A DNA stretch of 60,859 nt from Caulobacteraceae bacterium. Its GTDB lineage: Bacteria; Pseudomonadota; Alphaproteobacteria; Caulobacterales; Caulobacteraceae. A program made the position numbers and the translations under genes. Of this stretch, positions 35,336 to 44,108 are shown piece by piece (within the stretch, counting starts at the first letter, position 1; each line of letters opens with the position of its first letter). A model generated the notes under the pieces. The model did no database searches. It was given only the letters and a program-made list of their open reading frames with translations, and was not told the origin of the DNA. Where the stretch lies: the NCBI GenBank assembly GCA_028290905.1, contig JAQGIW010000065.1, positions 1-60,859 of the forward strand, given 5' to 3'.

Positions 35336-38161
35336 GTGAGCGCAGCTGGCGAACATAGACCAGGCGATCGCTTCCTCTTCGGTCCGTTCGAGTTTCGGCC
35401 CGTCGAACGGCTGCTGCTTCGTCAAAACGTCCCCGTGGTCCTCGGCAGTCGGGCGATGGACATCCTCCTGTACCTGCTCGAGCGTCAGGGCGATGTGGTG
35501 AGCCCTGACGAATTGCTCGCCAGCGTCTGGCGCGGAATCAACGTTGAGCCGGCCGCGCTTCGCGTCCAGATCAGCGTACTGCGCAAGGCTCTTGCCGAGG
35601 CCGACCCAGGCGCCCGCTACGTAACCAACGTCGCCGGCCGCGGGTATTGCTTCGTCGCCCCGGTGCTGCTGGAAGCGAACAGCGCTCCTGCCGCCCCGGC
35701 GCCGGATAGGCATGATCGACGTGCCCTACCACCCGCTCTCCGGCAGATGATCGGACGCGAGACAGTGGTCGACGCTCTCGAGCGAATGATCGCGACCGAG
35801 CGCTTTGTCACCCTCGTAGGCCCCGGCGGCATTGGAAAGACGACGGTGGCGCTGGGGCTTGCCGATCGGATGTCGCGCGCGTTCGATGGCGACGTGGCGT
35901 TCGTCGATCTCGCGATCCAGAAGGGCGACGACAGTGTCGCTGGCGCGGTCGCCACAGCTCTGCGGCTGAACCGCCTGGAAGGCGACCCGGTCGCGGACGT
36001 CGCCTCCCAGTTGCGGTCGCGTCACCTCCTGCTCATCCTCGATAGCTGTGAACACGTAATCGCAGGCGCGGCCGCCCTGGCCGAGGCGGTCTGGCAAACC
36101 GCGCCGCAGTGCCACGTCGTTGCGACGAGCCGCGAGCCGTTGAAGGCGCTGGGCGAGCAGGTTCATCGCCTGGCGTCGCTCGAGACGCCACCGCCATCAG
36201 AGACGTTGTCGTTCGAAGAGGTGTGCGGCTACCCCGCCGCGCAGCTGTTCGTCGAGCGGGTGGCTGCTGGCGCAGGCAAGCTCGACCGCCGCCCCGCTGA
36301 CGCGCTGCTTGTCGCCGACATCTGTCGCAAGCTGGACGGAATCCCCTTGGCGATCGAACTCGCCGCCGGGCGGGTTGACGCCTTCGGCCTGGCGACGACG
36401 CAATCCCTGCTCGACAGTCGGCTGCGACTGCATTGGCCAGGCCGGCGCACGGCCCTTCCCCGGCATGTGACTCTGAGCGCAGCGCTGGACTGGAGCTACG
36501 ATCTCCTGTCTCCCGAAGAAGCTAGGCTGTTGCGGGCGTTGTCGGTGTTCGTGGGCTCGTTCACTCTGGACGCCGCCGAGGCTGTCGCCGATGACTCCTT
36601 GCGGGCCCATGGGCTGGAAGCCCTTGCCGACCTTGTTTCAAAGAGCCTTGTTTCAACTGAGCCCTGGCGCACTCCCGTCCAATATCGGTTGCTGGACACC
36701 ACGCGGGACTACGCGCGGGTCAAGCTGGAGGCCGCCGGCGAGCTGCCCGCGACGGCTGCGCGACACGCGGCTTGGACGATGCAGGTCCTCAGCAATGAGG
36801 AAGCCCGGATCGATGCGCGCCCCATACGCGAATGGCTGGACTACTTCAGCCGACACATCCAGGACGCGCAATCGGCGCTTGACTGGTCGTTGTCCGATAA
36901 CGGTGATCCGTCGCTGGCGGCGCCGCTCACCCTCGCGTCCGCTCCCATTTGGAGCCGCCTCGGTAGAGACGAAGAGAGTCAACGCTGGATAGAGGCGGCT
37001 TTGAGGGTCGTCGAGCCGAACAGCCGCGATGAGATGGCGCTGAACATCGCTTTGGTTCAGGCGCTGATGGACATCATCCCGCATGACGTGGAGCGTACCG
37101 AGATCGCCTGCGCCCGGGCCATGGAGCTTGCGGAAGACTTCGATGATGTGCACGCCCGGCTGCGCATCAGATGGGGCCTCTGGAACACCCACATTGGCGC
37201 CACGCCCAACATTCCCAAGGCGCGGGAAGATGCTCGTCTCTACCGTGAGCTCGCCTACCTCCTCGGGAGTCCGTTCGACAGAGTGGTCGCCGAACGAATG
37301 GTTAGCGTCTCGGAGCTGGTCGGAGGCAACCTCGCCGCCGCCGGCGCCGCGAGTGATCGGGCGCAGGCGCTGGCCCCGACCTGGAGCGTCAGTGCGCGAT
37401 TGGCGTACGGCTTTGATGCAGACGTGGTGTCGCGGAATACGCTGGTCAGCCTTCTGTGGCTGAACGGCTTGCCCGACACCGCTACCGCGGTGGGGCAGGA
37501 CAATCTCGACCGGGCCAAGGCAGCCGGGCACCTTTTCACGCGAGCGGCGGTGCTTGCGGACGCGTGCGCCGCGCTTGCCATGTGCGTCGGCGACTTGGCG
37601 GCGGCAGACCGCTACGCTGAGATGCTCGATGATTGCGTCGCGCGCGGTGCGCCAAGCGATTACCGCACCTGGGTGAACGTCCTTCGGGCGACCGTCGCCG
37701 CGCGACGCGGCGACGTCGGGCCAGGTCGAGCGTTTCTGACCCGAGGGTTGCCGCCGGAATGTGGTCATCCTCGGTACGCCTCTTTGCTGACGGAGCTTGC
37801 ACTGCGCCTGGGCGCCGCGGGGGCCGAGGACGTCGCCCGGGACTTCGCGGACCGCCTCTTGCAACGGGTCGAAGACACCGGCGAGCGCTGGATCTGGAGC
37901 GAGGTGCAGCGTGTTCGTGGCGAGTTGACGCATGAAACCGCCGAGGCGGAAGCCCTGTTTGAAGCCGCGCTTGCCGTGGCGCAGCAGCAGGGCGCCCGCG
38001 CATGGGCCCTCCGGGCCGCCACCAGTCTCGCGCGCCGCCGACGTAGCGCGGCCGAGGAAGTGCTCAAGCCGTTGCTGGCCAGCTTCACCGAGGGCGGCGG
38101 GACTCAGGACCACGTCGAAGCACGCTCCGTTCTTACCAAGTGGGGCCTGGACCCGCCGTAG
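35336..38161 (+). CDS. Winged-helix / STAND-ATPase / TPR regulator, copy 2
   Basis: 941 residues from GTG at 35336, just after the stop of copy 1. The same three parts are present: winged helix (FLFGPFEFRPVERLL; RYVTNVAGRGYCFVAP), ATPase with Walker A GPGGIGKTT at 162-170, LILDSCEHVIAGA, VVATSREPL and GIPLAIELAAGRVDAFG, then TPR-like repeats. The pair aligns along its length, including RLHWPGRRTA and LSAALDWSYDLLS, so it arose by tandem duplication. It is convergent with ctaB, with a 25-base gap. One mRNA for both copies is likely, perhaps making a hetero-oligomeric sensor. Confidence 0.88.
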   Translation: MSAAGEHRPGDRFLFGPFEFRPVERLLLRQNVPVVLGSRAMDILLYLLERQGDVVSPDELLASVWRGINVEPAALRVQISVLRKALAEADPGARYVTNVAGRGYCFVAPVLLEANSAPAAPAPDRHDRRALPPALRQMIGRETVVDALERMIATERFVTLVGPGGIGKTTVALGLADRMSRAFDGDVAFVDLAIQKGDDSVAGAVATALRLNRLEGDPVADVASQLRSRHLLLILDSCEHVIAGAAALAEAVWQTAPQCHVVATSREPLKALGEQVHRLASLETPPPSETLSFEEVCGYPAAQLFVERVAAGAGKLDRRPADALLVADICRKLDGIPLAIELAAGRVDAFGLATTQSLLDSRLRLHWPGRRTALPRHVTLSAALDWSYDLLSPEEARLLRALSVFVGSFTLDAAEAVADDSLRAHGLEALADLVSKSLVSTEPWRTPVQYRLLDTTRDYARVKLEAAGELPATAARHAAWTMQVLSNEEARIDARPIREWLDYFSRHIQDAQSALDWSLSDNGDPSLAAPLTLASAPIWSRLGRDEESQRWIEAALRVVEPNSRDEMALNIALVQALMDIIPHDVERTEIACARAMELAEDFDDVHARLRIRWGLWNTHIGATPNIPKAREDARLYRELAYLLGSPFDRVVAERMVSVSELVGGNLAAAGAASDRAQALAPTWSVSARLAYGFDADVVSRNTLVSLLWLNGLPDTATAVGQDNLDRAKAAGHLFTRAAVLADACAALAMCVGDLAAADRYAEMLDDCVARGAPSDYRTWVNVLRATVAARRGDVGPGRAFLTRGLPPECGHPRYASLLTELALRLGAAGAEDVARDFADRLLQRVEDTGERWIWSEVQRVRGELTHETAEAEALFEAALAVAQQQGARAWALRAATSLARRRRSAAEEVLKPLLASFTEGGGTQDHVEARSVLTKWGLDPP

Positions 38162-38186
38162 GACGCCGCCGCCGCGCCCGCCTGGC

Positions 38187-39116
38187 CTAGGGCTGCATAG
38201 ACATGAGCGGCGCCAGGACGCTGAACAGGCGCTCACCGAGGAGCACCGCGAACAGCAGGAAGAGGTAGAGGATCGAGAAGGCGAAGAGCCTGCGCGCATC
38301 GGCCCGCTCGGCGCGGCGCAACAGCCGAGCCGCCAGCGCCAGGAATACCGCCCCGCCGAGCGCGGCCACCGCCAGGTAGATCGGGCCGCCGAGGTGTGTG
38401 AACCCAGGCGCCAGCGCCAGCGGGACGAGGATCAGGCTGTAGATGAAGATCTGCCGGCGGGTGGCGGCCTCTCCTTTGACGAGCGGCAACATCGGCACGC
38501 CGGCGCGCTGATAGTCGTCCTGGGTGGTCAGCGACAGCGCCCAGAAGTGCGGCGGGGTCCAGAAGAAGATGATGGCCACCAGCAGCCACGCGTTTAGCGG
38601 CGCGGTCCCGGTCGCGGCGGCCCAGCCGACCACCGGTGGCAGCGCGCCCGCGAACCCGCCGACGACGATGTTATGCGGCGTCGAGCGCTTCAGCCACATC
38701 GTGTAGACGACGGCGTAGAAGAAGATCGTGAAAGCGAGGAGGCCCGCGGCCAGCCAGTTCACCGCCAGCCCCATCAGGCCGACCGAGAATAGCGAGAGGA
38801 TGAGCCCCATCGCCAGGGCATCGGCGCCCTGAACGCGGCCGGCCGGCACCGGCCGCGAGCGCGTGCGCCGCATCAGGGCGTCGATGTCAGCGTCGTACCA
38901 CATGTTCAACGCCGCCGACGCGCCGGCCCCGACCGCGACGCACAGGATCGTCGTCGCCGCCCGGATCGGATCGACATGGCCGTTCGCGCAAAAGAGGCCG
39001 GTGAGCGCAGTGAAGGTCACCAGCGACATCACCCGCGGTTTCATCAGCGCGACATAGTCCCGCCAGCGCGCCACTGGGCGGGCGGCGGCAAGCGGATCGG
39101 CGGCTGCGGATGTCAT
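38187..39116 (-). CDS. ctaB: Protoheme IX farnesyltransferase (heme O synthase)
   Basis: 309 residues, a polytopic inner membrane prenyltransferase that makes heme O from heme B for heme-copper oxidases. The Asp-rich prenyl diphosphate site is [19 protein letters not shown] near residue 70; the second conserved region [17 protein letters not shown] is also present. No cytochrome oxidase subunit genes flank it. It lies 39 bases downstream of the pyruvate oxidase gene on the same strand, so the two may share an mRNA. Confidence 0.94.
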   Translation of the reverse strand: MTSAAADPLAAARPVARWRDYVALMKPRVMSLVTFTALTGLFCANGHVDPIRAATTILCVAVGAGASAALNMWYDADIDALMRRTRSRPVPAGRVQGADALAMGLILSLFSVGLMGLAVNWLAAGLLAFTIFFYAVVYTMWLKRSTPHNIVVGGFAGALPPVVGWAAATGTAPLNAWLLVAIIFFWTPPHFWALSLTTQDDYQRAGVPMLPLVKGEAATRRQIFIYSLILVPLALAPGFTHLGGPIYLAVAALGGAVFLALAARLLRRAERADARRLFAFSILYLFLLFAVLLGERLFSVLAPLMSMQP

Positions 39117-39155
39117 GCTCTCTCCTCCCGGGGGCGCGTCGATGGTGTGCGAGCC

Positions 39156-40868
39156 TCAGAGGTTCTCCGAGATCATTTCGAGCACGTCGTGGCCCTTGCC
39201 CTGCAGCACCGCACGCGCCGAGTAGAGCGCCATGCCGGTGGCGGCGCCGGGATCGATGAAGGGTGGAATGACGAGCTCCATCGGCTCGACCTTGACGTGA
39301 AGCAAGGCCGGACCGGGCTCCGCGAGGAGCGAGGCGATCGCGCCTTCGAGCTCCGAGGCTTGATCGACCTTGGCGCCCCAAAGCCCCATCGCCCGTGCGA
39401 CCGCTCCGAAATCCGGATTTTTCAAGTCGGTGTAGAGGCTCACGATACCCTCGGTCTTCTGCTCGATCTCGACGAAGCCTAACTTGCCGTTGTCGAAGAC
39501 CACCACCTTGACGGGGAGCTCCTCCTGCACGGCGGTCAGAAGATCGCCCAGCAGCATTGTGAACCCTCCATCGCCGCACATGGCGATCACCTGCCGCCCC
39601 GGCTGCGCCGTCTGCAGGCCGAGCGCCGATGCGAGTCCGCTCGCCATGGTGCCGTGCAGCAGGCTGGCGAACGTTCGACGCTTTTCTTTCAAGGCGACAT
39701 GACGCAGCATCCAGACTGCGGGCGTGCCGTCGTCGGCGACGAAGAGCGCATCGGCTGACGCGGCGCGGCTGAGCATGGTCGCCACCAGCTTGCCTGGGAT
39801 CGCTTCGTGCGGGCCCGGCGCCCCTGCTTTCGCCTCTTGGGCGGCGAGGACGTCGCGATGACGCTGGATAGCGTGGTCGTAGAACCTGGATTCCGCGCGC
39901 GGCGCCAGCCGAGGGATCAGAGCGTCCAAGGTGGCGGCGATGTCCCCGGTGACCGCGAGCGAGACGGGGTGACGCTGGCCGAGGTGCGTCGGCTCGAGAT
40001 CGACCTGCACGATCGTCGCGTTGGCGGGATAGAACTGGCGCCAGGCGAAGTCCGCCCCGAGCATGATGAGCGTGTCGCAGTTCGACACCGTGTGGAATCC
40101 AGCGTCGTTGCCCAACAGACCCGTCATACCGACATTGTGGGGGTTGTCGTATTCGAGGAAGTCCTTCGCCCGTGACGTGTGGGCGATCGGCGCCTTCAGG
40201 AGGTCAGCCAGAGCGAGGATCTGTTCGCGAGCGCCCTGGCACCCCGAACCCCCGTAGATGGCGATCTTGCCCCCAGCCTCGATGAGAGCCGCCATCTGGT
40301 TCAGCTCTGCGTCGTTCGGACGAATGACCGGGCGGGTCCGATGGACCCGGAACGGCGTCGTGTCATGCATCTTCGCCTTCGCGACATCGACCGGCACGAT
40401 GAGGACGGCCGGTCCGCGCTTGGCGATAGCGGTCTGGCAGGCAAGGACCGTCTTCCGCAGCGCCTGCTCGGGCGTGTAGATCATGTCGCAGAAAACGGAG
40501 CAGTCGCTAAAGACGGTCTTGAACTCCACCTCCTGGATGAAGCGAAAACCGAGCTCGCTGGTGACGATCTGGGTCGCGAGGAGAATGACCGGGGCGCGAT
40601 TGCGGTAGGCTTCGTAGAGCCCGTTAATGAAGTGCAGGGAGCCCGGGCCGCAGGTGCCGGCCATCGCGGTGAGGTTGTCGGTCAGCACGGCCTCGGCGGA
40701 GGCGGCGAAGGCGCCGGCCTCCTCGTGGCGCATATGCACCCACGAGATATCGCTTTCGGCGATGCATTCGGCGATGACGTTGAGTGTGTCGCCGACAATG
40801 CCGTAGCAGTGACGGACCCCGGCTGACTGGAGGGTGTCAACGATAACCCTGGCAACCTTTTCGCTCAC
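39156..40868 (-). CDS. Pyruvate oxidase / ubiquinone-dependent pyruvate dehydrogenase-like
   Basis: 570 residues starting at GTG 40868 with GGAGC eight bases upstream. A thiamine-diphosphate enzyme of the PoxB/pyruvate oxidase group: catalytic Glu in MRHEEAGAFAA, FAD-domain stretch YGGSGCQGAR and LIMLGADFAW, and the ThDP/Mg motif GDGGFTMLLGDLLTAVQ...VVFDNGKLG. The C-terminus lacks clear evidence for the amphipathic lipid-binding helix of E. coli PoxB, so membrane activation is unproven. The family also includes acetolactate synthase and oxalyl-CoA decarboxylase; the PoxB assignment is likely but not final. Confidence 0.85.
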   Translation of the reverse strand: MSEKVARVIVDTLQSAGVRHCYGIVGDTLNVIAECIAESDISWVHMRHEEAGAFAASAEAVLTDNLTAMAGTCGPGSLHFINGLYEAYRNRAPVILLATQIVTSELGFRFIQEVEFKTVFSDCSVFCDMIYTPEQALRKTVLACQTAIAKRGPAVLIVPVDVAKAKMHDTTPFRVHRTRPVIRPNDAELNQMAALIEAGGKIAIYGGSGCQGAREQILALADLLKAPIAHTSRAKDFLEYDNPHNVGMTGLLGNDAGFHTVSNCDTLIMLGADFAWRQFYPANATIVQVDLEPTHLGQRHPVSLAVTGDIAATLDALIPRLAPRAESRFYDHAIQRHRDVLAAQEAKAGAPGPHEAIPGKLVATMLSRAASADALFVADDGTPAVWMLRHVALKEKRRTFASLLHGTMASGLASALGLQTAQPGRQVIAMCGDGGFTMLLGDLLTAVQEELPVKVVVFDNGKLGFVEIEQKTEGIVSLYTDLKNPDFGAVARAMGLWGAKVDQASELEGAIASLLAEPGPALLHVKVEPMELVIPPFIDPGAATGMALYSARAVLQGKGHDVLEMISENL

Positions 40869-41022
40869 GGGTGCAGCTCCGAATTTGCGTTGGACCGAGA
40901 AATCCGCCGCGCTCTGCAGCGCTTTGTTCTCGTCGCCAAAGTGCGCTCCTCAAAGTCGCTCCCCAATCCCCCGGTCGGGGCAAGTTGGCGCTCCCGTCGG
41001 GGGATGGTCGGCCGCGCGGGAG

Positions 41023-42672
41023 TCAGATCAGGCCCAGGCGCTCCGCCCGGGCAACCGCCTCAGCGCGGTTGGCCGCGTCAAGCTTGCCGTAAATGTTCTT
41101 GGCGTGGGTCTTTACAGTCTCGAAGGCGATCCCGAGCTCGCGTCCGACTTGCTTGTTCGAGAACCCGCGACTAATCAGCCGAAGAATGGCGCATTCGCGC
41201 GCGCTGAGCGGCCCTGAGCTCCGCTGCGGGGCATGGGCGGCTTTTTCGGCACGCGGCCAATGTCGCGCCAGGTGGTCGGCGTAGGCGGCTATGCGGCAGG
41301 CGCGGCCCGGCGCGGCGCTCAGCTCCGCAACCAACTCACCCACCCTGACGCCGCCGTCCAGGAACGTCTGATAGAGCCCTGTGTCGGCTGCAATGGCGAG
41401 CCCTCGCGCCAGCACCACCGCCGCCTCGGCGGCGTCCTCGACCGCCGCGAGTGCTTCGGCCAGGCGAACAGAGATGCGAACAGCGAGATGGAGGTCGTCG
41501 CGCGCGACGGCGTCGTGGTGTAGCTGGCGCAGACGCGCCACCACGTCGCGGCCGGGTTCAGCCGCCAGCGCCACCCGGCATGAAGCCAGTACGGCCGCGG
41601 TCGTCAGTTCGTTCAGATGGGCCGTGGCCGGCGCCTGGGCCGCCAGCAGCGAAAGGCGGTCGGCGCAGTCGCCGGCGTCGATCAACCGTCCGTCGGCGAG
41701 ATACAGACCAACACGCTCCTGCAGGCATGCCGCGATGAGGCGCGGCCAGTTCCGACGCTCGCCGAGCTGCTCTCCCTCGCGCAGCAGCAGCACAGCAAAC
41801 TGCAACTCGCCGCGCGCCGCCGCCAGCCGGGCCGCCAGGGGATAGATCCGCGCCGCGCTGTCGACCGACGCGTGCGTCTGGATGCTGGAAAGAGAAGGCT
41901 CCAACAGCCTTCTCGCAGCTTCCATGTCGCCGGCCTCGTAGGCGACCTCCGCCAGCACGGCCGTCGCGAGCAAGCCGGCCGGGTTGGGGCGGGCGCAGGC
42001 GCCGTCGGCGATCTCGAGAGCGTCCTCGGCAAGGCGGCGGGAAGCGGCGAAGCGCAGCTGCTGGGCCTCCCAGGCCGACTCCACCGCCCGGTCGAACGCG
42101 ATGCACAAGCGACCTCGCCTGCACTGGGGCGCGGGTGGAGAGGGACGGCCCTGTGCGTGGAAACCCTCCAGGTCGCCGGCGCGCCAGAACGCGAAGCGGA
42201 TCACCATCGTGGCCAGCGGCCCCTCTGGGCCGAGATGAGCTCCGCCAACGGCCCGGCGCGCGAACGCCAGCGCGGCCGCCGGCGCGTCCGCTGCCGCCAG
42301 AGCGGTCGCGCGCAGAACATCGAGCTCCGAACGGGCGGCTGTGGCGGCAGACTCGGCGAGATCGGCGAGCAGAGGCTCCAGCCGGTTCGCCGCGGCGAGG
42401 CACTCGTCGATGCGAAACGCGCGGACGTTCGCCCATGCGGCGACCAACGACCGGCGCATCGGTCGGGTCAGATCTCCCGACCGGCCGCGGCGCAAACTTG
42501 CGAGCGCGGCGACGGCCGCGCGCCGACGGTCATGGACCGCTGGTTGCAGGCTTCCGACGTCAGCCCGGCGCGGCGCGGCAAACGCCAAGCCCGCTAGCGC
42601 CTGTCCCGCGGGTTCTCTGCCCACGCCGACGCTGTGAAGCTCCAAGGCTCTGATACCGCCGGCACTCGTCAT
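41023..42672 (-). CDS. LuxR-family regulator with TPR-like N-terminus
   Basis: 549 residues from the ATG at 42672, which overlaps the stop of the outer membrane efflux gene (ATGA). The frame stays open 411 bases further upstream, but that stretch lies inside the efflux gene and is not counted. The C-terminal 60 residues are a LuxR helix-turn-helix: SARECAILRLISRGFSNKQV, then ETVKTHAKNIYGKL. Most of the rest is Ala/Arg-rich helical repeats like the sensor half of MalT-type regulators, but the P-loop ATPase domain usual in that class is absent. It probably regulates its own efflux operon. Confidence 0.85.
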   Translation of the reverse strand: MTSAGGIRALELHSVGVGREPAGQALAGLAFAAPRRADVGSLQPAVHDRRRAAVAALASLRRGRSGDLTRPMRRSLVAAWANVRAFRIDECLAAANRLEPLLADLAESAATAARSELDVLRATALAAADAPAAALAFARRAVGGAHLGPEGPLATMVIRFAFWRAGDLEGFHAQGRPSPPAPQCRRGRLCIAFDRAVESAWEAQQLRFAASRRLAEDALEIADGACARPNPAGLLATAVLAEVAYEAGDMEAARRLLEPSLSSIQTHASVDSAARIYPLAARLAAARGELQFAVLLLREGEQLGERRNWPRLIAACLQERVGLYLADGRLIDAGDCADRLSLLAAQAPATAHLNELTTAAVLASCRVALAAEPGRDVVARLRQLHHDAVARDDLHLAVRISVRLAEALAAVEDAAEAAVVLARGLAIAADTGLYQTFLDGGVRVGELVAELSAAPGRACRIAAYADHLARHWPRAEKAAHAPQRSSGPLSARECAILRLISRGFSNKQVGRELGIAFETVKTHAKNIYGKLDAANRAEAVARAERLGLI

Positions 42673-44108
42673 GGCGAGTTCGCGGCCAGCCGCCGCCCCT
42701 GCCAGCCGCCGCCGAGCGCTTTGAAGACCCCCACCTGGTCGTCGACGAGGGCGCCGTCCGAGCTCGCGAGCGCTGCGTCGGCGGCGACCATCTGCTGCTC
42801 GCTGGTCAACAGGTCGAGCGCGCTGATCGAGCCAGCCGCCACCTGGCCCTGCGCCAGGTCGAATGCGTGGTGCGCCTGTCTCTGCGCGTCTCCCAACGCC
42901 TGGCGGCGGTCCAGCTCTGAGCCGTAGGCTGTCAGCGCCTGCTCCGTCTCCTTGAGCGCGCGCAGGACCGTCGAGTCGAAATCCTGGAGCGCCGCCGCGG
43001 CGTCCGCTTGGCTGGCCCGCACCCGTGCTCGTGGCGCGGCCTGATTCGGAAACGACCAGCTGATCGACGGCCCGACGCCCCACGCCAGGCCTCGCTCCGC
43101 CGTCAGTGCGTTGATCTCGCCCGACGCCCCTCCAAATGAGCCGACCAGGCTGATCCGCGGATAGAGTTCCGCGGTGGCGACGCCGACGCGCGCCGTGCCG
43201 CCGGCGAGTCGACGCTCAGCTTCGCGAATGTCAGGGCGACGTCGCAACAGCCCCGCACCGTCGCCAACCGGGATGGAGGCTTGCAGGCGCGGCGGCGCGA
43301 CACAGCCTAGGGCTTCCTGCGGGGCATAGGCCGGCGTCTTGCCGATCAGGGCGGTCAGCTCGAGCAGCGAGGCGCGCCGTTGTCCCTCGAGGGGCGGGAT
43401 GGTCGCCCTCACCTGAGACGCGAGTACCTGCGCGCAGACGACATCAAAGTCTGTCGCTGCTCCCGCTGCTTTGCGCCGCGCCGTGATGTCCAGCTGACGG
43501 GTCACGACCTGGAGCGACTGGCGCGCCACCGCGAGCTGCTCGCCAAAGACGCAAATCGAGACGTAGGCTCGGGTCGTCTCGGCCGCGACGGTCACTTTCA
43601 CCGCATCGCGCGCCGCGGCCGTCGCCTGAGCGTCGGCCTTGGAGGCCTCGATAGAGCGGCGCACGTGGCCGAAGAGGTCCAGTTCGTAGGAGACGTCCAG
43701 GAGGTCATCAAACTTCCAGACCGTCTGGTTTCGGCGCCCCGTGATTCCCAGAATCTCGTCGGTGACCGGGTCGCGACCGTAGATCGCGTCGAAGTTCGCT
43801 GTCGTGCTGGGCAGCCGACCGGCGCGGGCGGCTTCGAGGATCGCCCGCGACGAGGCGAGATTGGCCTCGGCGGCGGCAAGGTCGTGATTGGCGTCGAAGG
43901 CTTCGGCGACATACGCGTCGAGCTGGGAATCGTCATAGAGCCGCCACCAGTCGTCGGGAGGCTCGGACGACGTTTCGCGCGAAGGCTCGGCGTATCGCCA
44001 CGGTTGGCTCGCGCCGGCCAACGGCGGGGGCGTCTGGTAGTTCGGGCCGACGACGCAACCGCCCAGACCCAGTAGCGCGACGCAAGTCAGCCACGTTCGC
44101 GCGCTCAT
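42669..44108 (-). CDS. Efflux outer membrane lipoprotein (NodT/OprM family)
   Basis: 479 residues. A TolC-like outer membrane channel: lipobox LLGLGGC, then CVVGPNYQTPP, typical of NodT-family proteins, DDWWRLYDDSQLDAYVAEA, and two repeated helical halves with GLLRRRPDIREAERRL and ISLVGSFGG. It starts within the stop of the EmrB-like gene and ends within the start of the LuxR gene, both ATGA. With the membrane fusion protein and MFS pump it makes a complete tripartite exporter. Confidence 0.92.
   Translation of the reverse strand: MSARTWLTCVALLGLGGCVVGPNYQTPPPLAGASQPWRYAEPSRETSSEPPDDWWRLYDDSQLDAYVAEAFDANHDLAAAEANLASSRAILEAARAGRLPSTTANFDAIYGRDPVTDEILGITGRRNQTVWKFDDLLDVSYELDLFGHVRRSIEASKADAQATAAARDAVKVTVAAETTRAYVSICVFGEQLAVARQSLQVVTRQLDITARRKAAGAATDFDVVCAQVLASQVRATIPPLEGQRRASLLELTALIGKTPAYAPQEALGCVAPPRLQASIPVGDGAGLLRRRPDIREAERRLAGGTARVGVATAELYPRISLVGSFGGASGEINALTAERGLAWGVGPSISWSFPNQAAPRARVRASQADAAAALQDFDSTVLRALKETEQALTAYGSELDRRQALGDAQRQAHHAFDLAQGQVAAGSISALDLLTSEQQMVAADAALASSDGALVDDQVGVFKALGGGWQGRRLAANSP

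Noticed and set aside
36653..38299. Minus-strand open frame of 548 codons over the second STAND regulator
   Set aside because: No motifs, antisense to a gene with clear domains.
42673..43083. In-frame upstream extension of the LuxR-type gene
   Set aside because: It lies inside the NodT-type gene; the ATGA start at 42672 explains the operon layout, and the extension is Arg/Gly-rich with no domain.
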